In this document: in pieces, positions 11,841-24,000 of the stretch | Layout of the letters: every line of letters starts with the position of its first letter | How positions within the stretch are numbered: the stretch's first letter is position 1 | NCBI GenBank assembly: GCA_036872755.1 | Contig: JAVHNS010000007.1 | Span: 1,860,001-1,924,000 of the forward strand | Length of the DNA stretch: 64,000 nt | Reading direction: 5' to 3' | DNA from: Orbilia blumenaviensis | Lineage: Eukaryota > Ascomycota > Orbiliomycetes > Orbiliales > Orbiliaceae | Program-made: the position numbers and the translations under genes | The notes under the pieces: generated by a model | What the model saw: only the letters and a program-made list of their open reading frames with translations | Databases searched by the model: none | Told to the model about the DNA's origin: nothing

Positions 11841-13122
11841 ATGCCTTCAGTCGAGATCACCACTGCTGCCAAGCCCGCGACTACTATGTCGTCAATCGGT
11901 AAGTGCCCCCCCTCCCCCCCAAAAAAAAAAACAAATTAACTTGGTAGCCCCATTGGGGCCCCATTACCCTGAGCCCACCGTTGCTAACAGGACGTCCCCC
12001 GGCACGTCAATTGCAGGGGATGCTTGCTTCATCCCAGATTCTAACGCGCCCGAGCCAACTAATGGCACATCAGTTGAGCTTACAGCTTCGGCTGCTGCTC
12101 CTGATGCCTCGCCAGAGGGTCCCACCGGCTATGCAGAGTCGGTCCCTCAACCTACCGCCGTCACGAGCCCTCGATGGGCCGACTATGACGACGATGACGA
12201 TGACTGGGTTCCAGGCATCCTGCTGCCAGAGTCAGCAGACGGGGAGGGGCCAACCCCAGATATGGCCCAAGAAGGAGAGGAGGAGGAGGAGGAGGAGGAG
12301 GAAGAGGAGGAGGAGAGAGAGGAGGAGGAGGAGGAGGACGATAGCTTCTGGTACGACGAGAGGCGGGGGAGCTATATGTTCGGGGAGGAGCCACTCTCCT
12401 ATATCAATGGGGACGTGGTGACTCCCCAGGAGTCGATCAAAGACCCCGATTTCGAGGGGTACTGGAAAGACCGAACCACCGGCAGGGTTCATTTGTACTG
12501 CCGGAACCCATCCGTCGTCGCCGTCTATTCTGACGGCACGAGTAGCTGGCTTCCAGACAGCTACTACTGGGACCGTCATCCGTTGACGGCTCCCATGAGC
12601 AACTACGAGAGACTCACCGCGGAGTTCAACTCGGTTGCTCCGGCATCTGCCCAGCGGGGTAGATGCCTCCCAGCCAAAGCGGTTGGGAAGGCCGTGGCAC
12701 CGGCCACAGAACCCCGCCCCCAAGCCCCAGCCCCAGCTCCAGTCACAGTCGTGGCTCCCGCTCCCGCTCCCGCCCCAATCCCGGTCCTGGCCCCAGCTTC
12801 AGCTCCAGACCCGGTTCCTGCTGCCGCTGCCGCCCCGCCCATGCCCGAAGCGCCATCCCCACCACAACCAGAAGTGGTGGTTCCGTTAACTCCTTTGGAG
12901 TTTTTGATTTCGAGGGGTCTCTCCAGAGACCTGTGCGATACCACTCGTTCCGCCCCCCACCCGCGCCGCGCCGTCGTTGGGCCGATTAGGTCCCGACTTC
13001 AGGACTTTCGGTCGTCCTGGGCCTCAAAGGTGAGGTCTCCGGTCAGGTCGGTGAAGAGGGCCTACCGGAAAGTCGGTGACAAAATCGCCGACAAGTTTAT
13101 GGGGTTGTTCGACGCCTGTTAG
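11841..13122 (+). CDS. Acidic, Pro/Ala-rich protein of unknown function
   Basis: Exons 11841..11898 and 12017..13122 give 387 residues beginning MPSVEITTAAKPATTM. The acceptor after TTGCAG at 12016 is the one that keeps the long frame; the nearer acceptor CTAACAG at 11990 would shift it. The order is: short N-terminus, a DDDDDD stretch, a long Glu tract encoded by GAG/GAA repeats (around 12275..12340), a Trp/Tyr-rich segment (FWYDERRGSYMF...GYWKDRTTGRVHLY), a long Ala-Pro dipeptide region, and a basic Arg/Ser-rich C-terminus. I recognise no domain family. The GAG tract is a microsatellite and could vary in length between strains. The acidic-then-basic layout suggests a disordered nuclear or scaffolding protein, but that is speculation. 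Confidence 0.7.
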
Positions 13123-13146
13123 GCGTCAATCTGGTCACGCTTCTTT

Positions 13147-13178
<32 letters not shown>

Positions 13179-16100
13179 CGTTTTTTTTGTTCTGTTTCGT
13201 TCTCTGTTTCGTTCTGCTTTTATTGATTTATTTATTTTATTCTTTGTCTGCTTTTTGTTCGTTCTGCTGTTTTACGTATTTATATTTATTTATTTTCCTG
13301 TATATTGCATTTCTTGTTCTCTTTCGTTTTGTTTTAATCCTGTTTGTTTCCAATTCCTGTAAATATTTTTTCTTTTAGTGTATATATTATATTTATTTTT
13401 TATATTGTATATTCTATTTCCCCTTACTTCGTAAAGAATTTCCTACCGACCGAGACATCTACCCCGGCTGGGTAGCGAGGCACAGAGCAACTGCCACACC
13501 GCGGCCTAGGAAAAGAAAACTCAAAAGACGGGTCGGGTATCATGTGTAATACGTTGATGTCTGGTGGAGGAGCGCTGGTATAGGAGGTCAGGTAGTGTTG
13601 TTTTGCAGTAAGATACGGGTCGACCGTGTGTGTCATTATGCATTCAAGTCATGCGAGATACCTCGTAAACCCAGCCGCTAATTTGAACAAAATACGAGGG
13701 CTAAGATAGCTACTGGGAGGGTTTCAACGATGCCGTAGTTACCTTACAGTTACTTCAGGCACCCGATGACGTTGGTGGCCTTCGCACACTTCGCTTTCAG
13801 CACCGTTCCTGGTTCAAGGCTACTTTGCCTCGCAGTTACATGAAAATGTGGAACAGCTTTGCCGCATAACTCTCAGGTGAATTCTAGCGACGACACCTGT
13901 GTTCCATCCAATCACGTAACACACACTCGTAGGTATCGGTGACTCCGGAAACACGGTATCTCGATTTGATCCTAGCTGGCCCGCTTCTTAAACTAGCCGC
14001 TCGAGCTGATCCCAGCGACAGTTGAACATTCAGACCACAGGGTTAATCCAAGTATAATCAGTTTGACAGAGGTCGGTATATGCGTGTGTACGCTGCAGCA
14101 GTTCCAACATACCACTCCAACCGACTTCGTTTCGATCCGGTTGTCAAAGTAAATCCTTCCAACAAACGATTGCTAACCGTGGTATTGATAGTTACGCATA
14201 TCCTCAAGACGGAAAACAGTTTATCTCGAAGCAGGTTAGTCGCTATGGGCATCACAGCGATAACATGAGGACCTGGAGATTTTCTTGTGCGTAATATATC
14301 CAGTCAATAGGGCCTTTCGTCGAGTGAAATTGCTATCGACGCTATTGTCGCCTTGGTTTCTTTGGGGAAGATTGCGGGGCTCCAGGACCCTAACGGAACA
14401 CACTTCCGTGGAAAGAAATATCCCAAGTGGCCGGGTCTTTCGCGTACCGCCCGTCCGTCCTAGCAAAACATCCCAACAGGGAATTAATGACCGTAGATGC
14501 ATCGATAAGCTGACCAAGCTGTTGGCTTTTTAACTTTCGGCATAAGTACACATGCGTTATGTCTTACCATCGATCCCCCAAGACAAACTATGGCACTAGC
14601 GACAGCCAACCCAACTTAAGCTCACAACATTACAACGGTTCAGACATGTCTTGCCCGCCAATTATCGATATGCTAGTCAATGCACACCCATTTTTTCAGC
14701 ATTTTCCAACAATCAGATCGATATCTAGTAATAGTGCTCGGCCGTAGACCTTAATTCGATGCCACAACCTTGGTTAGAAATCTATTATATAAGGAAGGCT
14801 CGGATCGCGGGTGTGATGTGGGACTATACCAGGATGAGGTAGTGAGCATTTGTGTTGGAGTTGAGCTTGCTAGCTTGCAAATGCAGGTGGACAAGATTCG
14901 GGAGATCGGGTTGCACAGACCTTTTTTAAGATTTTCCGCTTTGGGATAATTACCTAATCTAGGCGGTGGGTATGGCCCAAATGCGATGACCACGAGCAGG
15001 CAAGCATGGCAATGCCAGCACCACCGATGTTAGATGCTGATACATTCGCCATCAATGAAAGACAAAGATAAAAAATTCGTATGAAAACTGGTGATGGAAA
15101 ATCCCCCAAGCTGGAAGCAATTGCGAGTTACATCGGCCTCTTAGCGTCGCGTTGAACCGGAACCTTCCACAGACCGCCAGGACCCTACCCAATTGAAACC
15201 GCGCTCGCGTTCGGAATCTAGTGCGAAGCAACCCAAGCTTACCGAAACCATTCCAGTTGAGATGGCTCAACTAATTGGCCAATTACAACAGCTGCCAACG
15301 CGCCACCACCCTCGCAACGCATCTCTACGTCTTCCAAACCTTTTCCAACGCCGCGAGGCTTGGTCGGACTCTTCCGAGTCGTTCATTAATAGCTCATTTC
15401 GCCTGGCCCCTGCTATAATATCCAACGACATTAAGGTGGTGTGCTGTGTTCAGCAACAGGTTGGAAATTTGAAGGCGCGATGCTTCTTATCTCTCTTTTA
15501 ACCTATTCTCCCACACCCTCCCATATATCGGCGATCGGGTATAACAAAATTATGAGTTGTTACACCCATGTTATCACATTTTTCAGGTGTGCATGGAATA
15601 ATTATTAACCCTAGTTGGTTTTTGAAGACTATATCCTGGAATAGACACATTTCTCGCTAAAGATGTTGTATTGTATTGGCTATATATATTTCTTATTTTT
15701 ACATCCTTACAATGAAGCTATCGAAAACATGAAAGTTGACCTTGCCATACACAATGTGAAACAAAATTGCAGAGTGTGTGTGGAAATGACAGGCGCCGCC
15801 TTTCTGCTAGAGTACTCCCGTTTTTTCGACAGTTGACTCGTAAGCCAGACTGACATCCTTTGAACCTCTACTCGTCAGAAGTAAAGGATGGCAGTCTGGT
15901 TTACGAGACAACTCCCCCCTGGGAGCCCACCAGAAACAAATATTTTCGCTCCAAAGTAAAAAGAAATATAAAAAAAAATAACCGATTACATATTGAGGGG
16001 GGGGGAGGAATCATATAAACTGCTAAAATACTAAAAAGAAATAAGACCGTTCGCACGGTATCCGCAACAAGACTCCGTATAAAAACTCCAGAGGCAAAAA

Positions 16101-16476
16101 AACTTGGCCAGGGCTTTTCTCCTCATAACGAGGTTTTTATGTACAAGAAGGAGGGTGACGAATTGAATACGCACCAAAGGGGGTAAAGATGAGTTACAAG
16201 ACGGTGATTCGATGAGAAACATCTCACTCAATTGGATCCAATAAACATGTGCGCGACCAGGGTAACTTGACGGGGTTGATTGAAAAGACATTACAAAGGA
16301 AAACGGACAGTGTTGACCTGAACATCGTCCCGATTGATGTGCTAGTAGTTGTATCTGATACATCTCGAATATGCATCAGTTTGGATGGACGAAGGTAATG
16401 TCGGAATGATAGGAGTTGCCGTCGTAGGACATTCCGTCGTAGGCGTCGTCGTCCCTGGACTGGACGATGACTTAGC
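13123..16476. other. Intergenic region with no convincing gene
   Basis: Begins with a T30 run (13149..13178) and T-rich DNA to about 13430. The remainder holds several short open frames without domains or codon-like character, a foldback element (15831..15913) and an A-rich/G9 tract near 15960..16010. I see no RNA gene. Confidence 0.5.
15831..15913. repeat. Foldback (MITE-like) element, copy B
   Basis: An imperfect palindrome of about 31-base arms: the left arm reads AGTTGACTCGTAAGCCAGAC and continues TGACATCCTTT, and the right arm is its complement with three mismatches, ending GTTTACGAGACAACT. The loop is about 21 bases. Its outer bases TGTCTCGTAAACCAG (right end, read inward) are identical to an end of the element at 3895..3962. 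The two copies have different interiors. Confidence 0.65.
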
Positions 16477-16998
16477 TTAGGCCTCAACAGGCTCTGGAAC
16501 CGGCTCCGGTTGACGCTTGTTTTTCTTTGGGCAAGAATTGTAGGGGCACCACGTCGGTTCGGCTTCTGGTGCCGCAACTGGTTCCGGCTCTGCAACTGGT
16601 TCTGGGATGGGTTCTGGGGCGGGTTCTGGCTCACGCTTCTTGTTTTTGGGGCAAGAGTTGTAGGGGCACCAGGTGGGCTCAGGCTCCGCGACTGGTTCTG
16701 GAGCGGGCTCTGGAATTGGAACTGGAGCACGCTTCCTCATCTTCTTTGGGCAGGAGTTATAGGGGCACCAGGTGGGCTCAGCCTCTGGAACCGGCTCTGG
16801 CTCTGCAACTGGGGCTGGAGCTGGAGCTGGAGCTGGAGCTGGCTCCCTCTTCTTGTGAGGGCAGGAGTTGAAGGGGCACCATTTGTGGGTTGGAACTGCC
16901 TCTGGACCTGCGAGAGCGAGAGCCTCAGGGTTGGCAGCTGGCAAAGCCAAGATGGGAGCAGCGAGAGCGGAGAAGAGGATGATAGACTTGAGTTGCAT
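16477..16998 (-). CDS. Alpha-factor-like peptide pheromone precursor with four peptide repeats
   Basis: Single exon, 173 residues. A signal peptide (cleavage likely after ILA at residue 18) is followed by four short peptides: [15 protein letters not shown] (37-51), [15 protein letters not shown] (76-90), [14 protein letters not shown] (109-122) and [14 protein letters not shown] (149-162). Each ends in a KR Kex2 site and has a Cys-x4-Cys pair. The spacers consist only of X-Pro/X-Ala dipeptides (9, 12, 9 and 13 of them), the substrate pattern of Ste13-type dipeptidyl aminopeptidase, and always stop in register just before TH or TW. This is the layout of ascomycete alpha-factor precursors, secreted and sensed by a Ste2-type receptor. 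The core WCPxNSCP differs from alpha peptides I know, so another Kex2-processed secreted peptide is possible. A TATA-like CTATATTATA lies about 95 bases upstream. Confidence 0.85.
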   Translation of the reverse strand: MQLKSIILFSALAAPILALPAANPEALALAGPEAVPTHKWCPFNSCPHKKREPAPAPAPAPAPVAEPEPVPEAEPTWCPYNSCPKKMRKRAPVPIPEPAPEPVAEPEPTWCPYNSCPKNKKREPEPAPEPIPEPVAEPEPVAAPEAEPTWCPYNSCPKKNKRQPEPVPEPVEA

Positions 16999-19900
16999 TT
17001 TGGAGATGTTGGTAGGTCGGCTTTCAGGTTACTTCAGTAGCTATTAGAAGGTATCGAAAAGAGAATATTGTGCCTTGAGGCGATGAAATCTATAATATAG
17101 AAGAAGAAGATAGCTAGGAGACTCCTGTGTATTGGATCTTCACCGTATTGAAGATTGATGAACCTGATGAGAGAATGGAATGACGATCAGGGGAAGTTGA
17201 GCCAACTTTATAGAAAGCTGGCATCCGCTGAAGCGTGGTCCTTGAGGACATGGGCTATCCTTACGATCATGGAATAGCTGCGGGTAGTATTGTTGTGCCC
17301 TCCTCCAACGTGGGTCCGTTTCTCGTGGCAACTTTGGAAATATTGAATCTTCAGACAATTCGGTTTAGTGCTAGTGCCATGGCCACTCTATCTGCCAACC
17401 AATTCCTCCAGGCCTCCTAACATGGTCCTGGGACAGATAATCCTCATACTGCAAGAATACTGTTTGAAGCGCTCAGCTGAGACCATGTTCGTCTAGAGTT
17501 GCAAGTGCACTGGCCAAAGTTGCAAAAGGTAAAGTTAAGTTATATTTCTTGGCACGAAGGGGGTTGCCGATGTTGGAATACGTACGAATGGAGTATTTCG
17601 AATTACGACTGTGCCTTCTGTCCCGAGCTGGTTGTGGTGCTGTGCCTTGGTCACTATGCCGGAAGTATAGTGGGCACTAAATTGTAATTTACGCGCCCAA
17701 CATCCGTATTCGTCCTAATGTTGTATTATTTTCCCGTAGACAGTGCACTGTAGATGATCTCATCTGGTCTCAAACCACCAAAACTTAGCATCCGTTACAC
17801 TAGCGAAGCGAATCCGAGCAGTCCCGTTGAAGGACACCCACATGAACGAAAGTCTCAGAAAAAAAATAATAATTTTGAACCGGTCCAATTGCTCCCGTCG
17901 TCGCGTGCCGTGCCCATGCCTCACCATCCCTTCTCGAGAAATTAGGAGCGCATTGACGGAAGGATTTGATCGCGCACATTGGATTTTTCTCCCTGAATTA
18001 AACTCGCACCTCATCGCAAAAAAAACAGCAGGTGACAGTGTAGGAATAGCGCTAAGCTGCTCGATACTAGCGCGCCCATTGGTCTGGGCTTGTGCTACGT
18101 TACCGGCTCCACCACTGAGGACCCCGGTTACCCCAGATCAAGATTTTTTTCTTCAAGTCACGGGAAAGAATGTTTCAGAGCTCCTGACAGCATAATAACG
18201 AATCGGCAATTTGTTACTCTCTGGGAGCTGTATTAAAAGGAGCTCGGGCAGCCCCCATAGGTTATCTTACAGAACGTTCGACCCACAACACAAGCGTTTT
18301 CCATTGGGCGTCTTATCGAAGTAGCCTTCCGAAGTCAATCCTAAGATGACCACAAAGCGAGTGGTTAATCCGTGCTTTGTGTTGGGCAAATTAAATTTCA
18401 ATGGTTATTTTCGATCTGACGGTGAGCTAGGTACATGGTTCGAGCGGGTCCTAGAGCAGCCGTGGCATACCGTAACTAGCTTCAAATCTCCCGATATCAC
18501 ATTGCCGTTATGTTATTATTTCGCTATGTTATCGTTTCGCGGTCTAACGCAATTCAATTGCAATTGGTGCACTAAAAATTCGACATTTTTGGCGAAGGGA
18601 AGTTCGGCAATGTTCTTGGAAGCAATATTGTTCTAGTGGGAGCACTCACCGCCCCGGTCTGAAGAATTCTGGGCTGCCGGTCCTGCCGGAAAGGGATAAT
18701 TTGAATCTGGAATACGAGATTAGGCCCAAGTCAGCTGTGATCATCCCACACACACAAAAGTATTGTTCGTTGCAGAATGTTGGGTAGAGTTGGTTCGGGC
18801 AGGCCTCCTTGCGGCTGGCGCACGGCTCGGTTTTCAGGCGATTCCACTCAGCTATCAGAATAAGCGAACGAAGGAGGCTGCACAAGGGCCCTTGGAGGGT
18901 GGGCATAAAAAAAGACTCAGTGGAGCTGTGCAGAAGCATCCTGCATCTGGCAAGTCGAATTCCATGGGTTTCAGAAGGGTGAAATTTCCTCGGTCTTGGT
19001 AGCACCACATCTTTTTTTTTATTTATTTATTTTTTATTTTTCTCGAATTTTTTTTTTGTGGGTGATGGCTTGACAGGGGTAATAAAATTTTCTGCGATGA
19101 GTTATTCGCTTCTACTGCATCTTATTATGCGTCGGCATGCATAGCGGTTTTTAGCTGGGGACATTATTGGCTTTGGCGAGGTATGTGGATACCACAGGGC
19201 TCAGCCGTCTTCGCGTTTCAATTCGAAACTGTCCAGATATCTTCGATTTTTGATTTGTGAGATTTTCTGGAATATTTTTGCGCATGACCAACTCCGTACA
19301 AAGTTTTTCCACCTGCAGTAGCTAGTAGGCGGCTCGTCGTCATCGACCAGTGGGGGTGGGAATTGACCGCGGCCGTTCAACCGATGCTAACGACAATGCA
19401 TTGAATCCAAGCTTTAATTGGTATTTATCTTACCTTGAAGGATATTTAGACTTTTTCCAACACAAAATATGAGGCGTTAGCATGGTCAATTAGCCAGGTA
19501 CCTGGGTATTAGAACTTCGTAGTGGTGTCCTCCTAAGCTGCTATCTGGCGCCCGACATCCTACTTGGAATAAGTCTTCCGATTTAGCCTAGGCAAATTTC
19601 TGCAGAACAGGGGACTTTTCAAGAGAAGCTACGCGAATCGTAAATGTGATTTGGTCTTCCAAGATTCAACAGATCCATGATGGATCATATCAGTCGGTAA
19701 GGCTCTCCCGGCAATGAGCTCCCTGGCTCCACCGTTTCGAAAATCCTAGCTATGGTCCCGGAACTCATAAAACTAGTCGAGACCTATCAGATATTCTAGA
19801 ATTGAGACATACATAAAGGTGAGGCATGTGTCCATATTACAACAGTCCTAGAGAGATCGAGATAGTGTAACCACACAGTCAATACGCACGAGAACGGCAC

Positions 19901-20810
19901 CCGATCCTACACACCACTAAGCGCCGTCTGGAAATACGCCGTCCCCAGACCCTCATTACAATATGAGCCAAGAGGCACCCGCCTCACTATGATCAGGCAC
20001 AGCAGCCTGTGCGGACCGAGAACCTGAGTGTCTTAACCAACGACATCGCGGCATCTAGTCGAGCTGTGGGTCCTGCGCTCGTGCACTCTGAAAATATGAC
20101 ATCTTGAATGTATTCGTCGATCGACGGTTATATCCACATATGTACATTGAAACCAATAGTAGTTGGAGGTAGCACGGAATCTACCAGAAAAGTTTTTTTC
20201 TTTCTCAAATAACTTCGCCGCTCAGAGCTCCAACCCCCCCATCACGCCACTAGGTGCTCCTTACTTGATTCCGTTCGTAGCAATAGCTTCATCGTCATTA
20301 AGGATGTCGAGGTATATTTGCCATTGGGTACTGTTCAGTAGTTCTCCTCGACCCCCTAAGGGGGGCCAGTAATCAAGGCTGAATACATCGGTCAGAGTTG
20401 CTTCAACTCCTTATCATGATGCCGTAGTGCCGTCGTCAGGTTTCACAGAGGCGGGATGTGACGGCTGGGTTCAATTGTCCCTGATAGGAGGGTATCTTAA
20501 GATCCAGGAACGTGGCGATAACATAACGTTTGAGGAAGGTTCGCGGAGACTCGGAGACGGCGAGTTCGAAAAAAGATGTTGAGGATCTTAAACATCCATC
20601 CCATAACCTCAGGCCATGTGTGAACCCTATCGTGGCGAATGGGTGTGCAGTCAGCTTTCACATTCCTCTTTTGGATGAAAGACTCATCTCAACTCCTGGG
20701 GTCCACCCATACCTTATCGAGGGAGGTGCCAGGCCTGTCTCCGTCAGCTGTTGGACCAACAGCCGGGTTCTAGCCTAAAGCGCGGGCTTGCATAGACTGC
20801 CACGCCAGCT
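16999..20810. other. Gene-poor region
   Basis: The first 100 bases are the promoter of the pheromone-like gene. Beyond this I find only short frames without domains, T-rich stretches at 19010..19055, and no RNA gene. Long-range repeats may be present but cannot be resolved by eye. Confidence 0.45.
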
Positions 20811-21026
20811 TCAACAGCTTTTATACAGTTTCTTCAGCCCGAAGCATTGCACTTTATCCAACGTCCCAACAGACATATCCGTAATTTCCTTTCCCTGGTT
20901 GATCACACCCTTCAATGGCTCGCTGTATACCCGCGGCTGTGGTTCTGGGACAGGTGCTGCAAGTATGGGTGCTGCTTGGGACACCAGAAGCAACGTTGCA
21001 CACGTGTATGTTGGTGAAACTTTCAT
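20811..21026 (-). CDS. Small secreted protein candidate, 71 residues
   Basis: The frame is open further upstream, but the ATG at 21026 gives a clean signal peptide: MKVSPTYTCATLLLVSQAAP followed by ILA, with cleavage probably before APVPEPQP. The mature part of about 45 residues has two cysteines (VQCFGLKKLYKSC at the end) and no KR processing site. No family is recognised. The composition fits a small secreted protein or effector-like peptide. No introns are needed. TATA-like DNA lies in the minus-strand upstream region near 21140. Confidence 0.5.
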   Translation of the reverse strand: MKVSPTYTCATLLLVSQAAPILAAPVPEPQPRVYSEPLKGVINQGKEITDMSVGTLDKVQCFGLKKLYKSC

Positions 21027-24000
21027 GATGAAAACGTTTTTTTTTTTAATCTTAATTGATCCTGGACAGGCGGTTACAGATGGAGGTGGGAGCAAATATT
21101 GGGCCAGTTGGAAGAAATAGAAATGGCGAATAGTGTATAAGTAAGTATAGATAACCGTCCTAAATTGAGTTCAGCCCGTTAGCAACTTTTGTTATAACGA
21201 AAATACAACGATTTGGGACGGCTCATCAATACAATACCTATATTTACGTAAGATATCACAACAGATTCTCCCGTGTCGGACTCCGCTTCTAGATAGATTT
21301 GATAACGAATATGCTTAAATGCACAACCTTAATTTTGCGGAGTTGGAGTTGGACAGCTAAACAGTCTCCTGCCGAAGGTGCGTGAATATTGCTATCTGTT
21401 GGTGTCTATATTTGATAGGGTAAAAAAAGCTAACATTGGTTGAAGAAATTTCCTGACTCTTATATTCACATCCTGAGCACACCAGTTGGCGGCTCAGATG
21501 ATATCCGAACAGCTCTCTATGACCTAGCACTTACAAAGCTGATACATGGTCTTCCTTCGAAATTGTGCACCGCAATGCAATTTGCAGGTTTCGAATATCA
21601 AGCGTCGGGCTACTAGAAGACTCAGTTACGCAAGATTAATTTGGGCTTTTCTTGTCGGCGGGTAGGAGCTTCCGCCGGTATAGCTGCCACCTGGCTAGGG
21701 CCATCCTGATAGTCGTCTCTGAGTTCCTTGCCAGGTTAAGGATCAACGTTCAAGTGATCAAAAGTGCCGTCGAGGGCCCCTGGACATGGGTAGAACCCAT
21801 GGCCCTAGCCGTTTGATAGCCCTTGATTTTGCCCGATCCGCCCTCCAAGAGCGAAAATCGATCTTATAGAATTGCGCACACCGAGTTCACCGGTCCGGGT
21901 TTCGAGATATAAAAACAGGACATCGGGTAATCTAACTCCGGTGAAAAACATCGGCCAGGTATTCCTCAGGGCCTAACAATTCCAAGATCGCTTGGTGACG
22001 GTCTTGAGCTCTTGTCGGCGGCTTCTGTGGAGTTCGATGAGATCATGATACCTTGGATGAGAACGTTTTATATTTAGCCTCAATTGCTTTTCAGACAGCC
22101 GGTTTTGAGCCGGCAGCCCTAAGACCATACTTTCTGGTACAAACGTAATTTGGCACTGTATCGGGGAAATAACACGGAAACACTAAAAATCCAATACTTC
22201 ATTTACATCATACCAGAATCTCCGAATAAATCGATCTCGAATTTCGAGGTTTTATTTTTAACTGCAACAATGTCAAACTTCATACTAGCGAAAGGATATG
22301 AGGGGAGAAACAGTTGTGGGATTTTATACGATTCGAAACTATGTTTGTGTTGACAGCGGGTATCGGGGAGAAACAGCCAATTAAGCCGGGCGGTGGTTCG
22401 GAGAATCCACTTTGAACAGCGCCAAGCCATGCAGGTACTCTCACATTGAAAGCTCACAAACACGAAATTTCAGCTGCAGGTAAAAAGGCTAGAGAGAGCA
22501 CACGACTTTGGTGCTGTACTTCCTCAATATAATTGACTTTTGAGCACAATTTTAATTGCAGTCCAGCTCCTTCAGTCTACGAGCCGTATGCAAGAATTGA
22601 TATATGCATTTCAAGTAATATCTGTTGATACATGGTATATAATTTCTCCGTTGAATGCCATTACGTAATGTATATAACTTGATCTTCTTCTTGCTTGAAT
22701 ACAGCGTGCTGCCTGCAACACAAAACATCGACAAGATCCCGTCCTATCTACCTACAGGTTGCCGACACAGTCACATCTGCAACCATTGCTCCGCGTCTAA
22801 ATGTCTGTCCTTAAACCATCCGAATCCCTGTAGAGGGCAAGTGCCACCACTGCCCTGTGTATGTCTACTTTAAACGGAGCCGGGGAAGCGGGTTTCCCCA
22901 GTTTCAATCTGTGCAATTGGGTACCCAAGTAAAGAGCGGGGCACCCGCGACCGCTAATGCAAAGACCACAAAGATGCGCAGATACATCACCACTTTAAAT
23001 TGCATGGTGGCAAATTGATATCGATGTCGTGTTCTGTATCACAGTAAGAATACGATGTTTGCTGGGATGATAAAGGTAACTAGTTTCGGAGTGCCAAGTT
23101 CAAGGGTGGATCCCGTCAAGATTTCGGCTTCACAGGTGGGTAGTTCCGATATATAACTCGAATTATGCCTGTTCTGAGATATAAAATTGTCATTAGAAAG
23201 AGTAATAGAGTTTGGGGAGTTGAGATTCTGCCACGTACAATTGTATAATTCGGCAGACGGAAGAAATATGAGAAGGGATCGAGAATGTTGAACGCCTAGA
23301 ATGCAGACAGGGTACGGCTTGTTTCCGAGCGAGCGAGGAATACCATGGACAGAGATAGATTAAAATTTGCTCGTCGACGGGAGTGGCTACCGGTTATACT
23401 TTATATGCATCCTAGACTAACGCCACGATTTGCTAAAATATTGATGTGACTGCTTCGTGATCTTAGCTAGTAGATCTATCATAAACAGAAGTGTTTGATT
23501 CTGTAAATCGAGATCTTGTCAATTGGTTCAGTAATCAAAATAGCTCAAAATTAATAATAATTTTTTTTTAAAAATAATAATAATAACAGTAATAATAATA
23601 ATAATAATTAGTAACAAATTTCCGAGGTTTCTTGTTTGTAAAAAAAAAATTGGGAACTACCTCCTAGGTAGATGTAAGCCACATTTGGTCTGTCGTGTAC
23701 CAACCCCTGTAGATGCGTTGTGCCCTCTAGTTGGCTTGTCGAAAAGGTGGGTGGTATACATACATTGTAGGGGCAGCGTACGCACCCCATATACCTGCCG
23801 AGAGCTCTCCCGAAACTCTTTTGAGGCCAAAATCTCACTTGTGACTGATAGGGGGAAATAAATTTGGAAATGGGACAGAGATCCACCTTCGAATAGGTGC
23901 GCCTTCGGAGCCGGCTTGAGCCTTCCTTTCCCTCATATCCCTCCACAGATTTGGTCTTTATAATATTATCGGAGTTCTTGGGTTCTCACATTACTTGTTA

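Noticed and set aside
12161..12944. Several open frames opposite or overlapping the acidic protein gene
   Set aside because: They arise from GAG and GCC repeats (poly-Pro, poly-Leu, poly-Arg products) and lack start context or splice support.
16510..17040. Long plus-strand frame opposite the pheromone-like gene
   Set aside because: Shadow of the repetitive minus-strand coding sequence; Trp/Leu-rich product mirrors the repeats.
23608..23946. Minus-strand frame with CPYNVCIPP, resembling the pheromone core
   Set aside because: No signal peptide, no KR sites, no dipeptide spacers; the 12-base match to the pheromone gene is probably chance.
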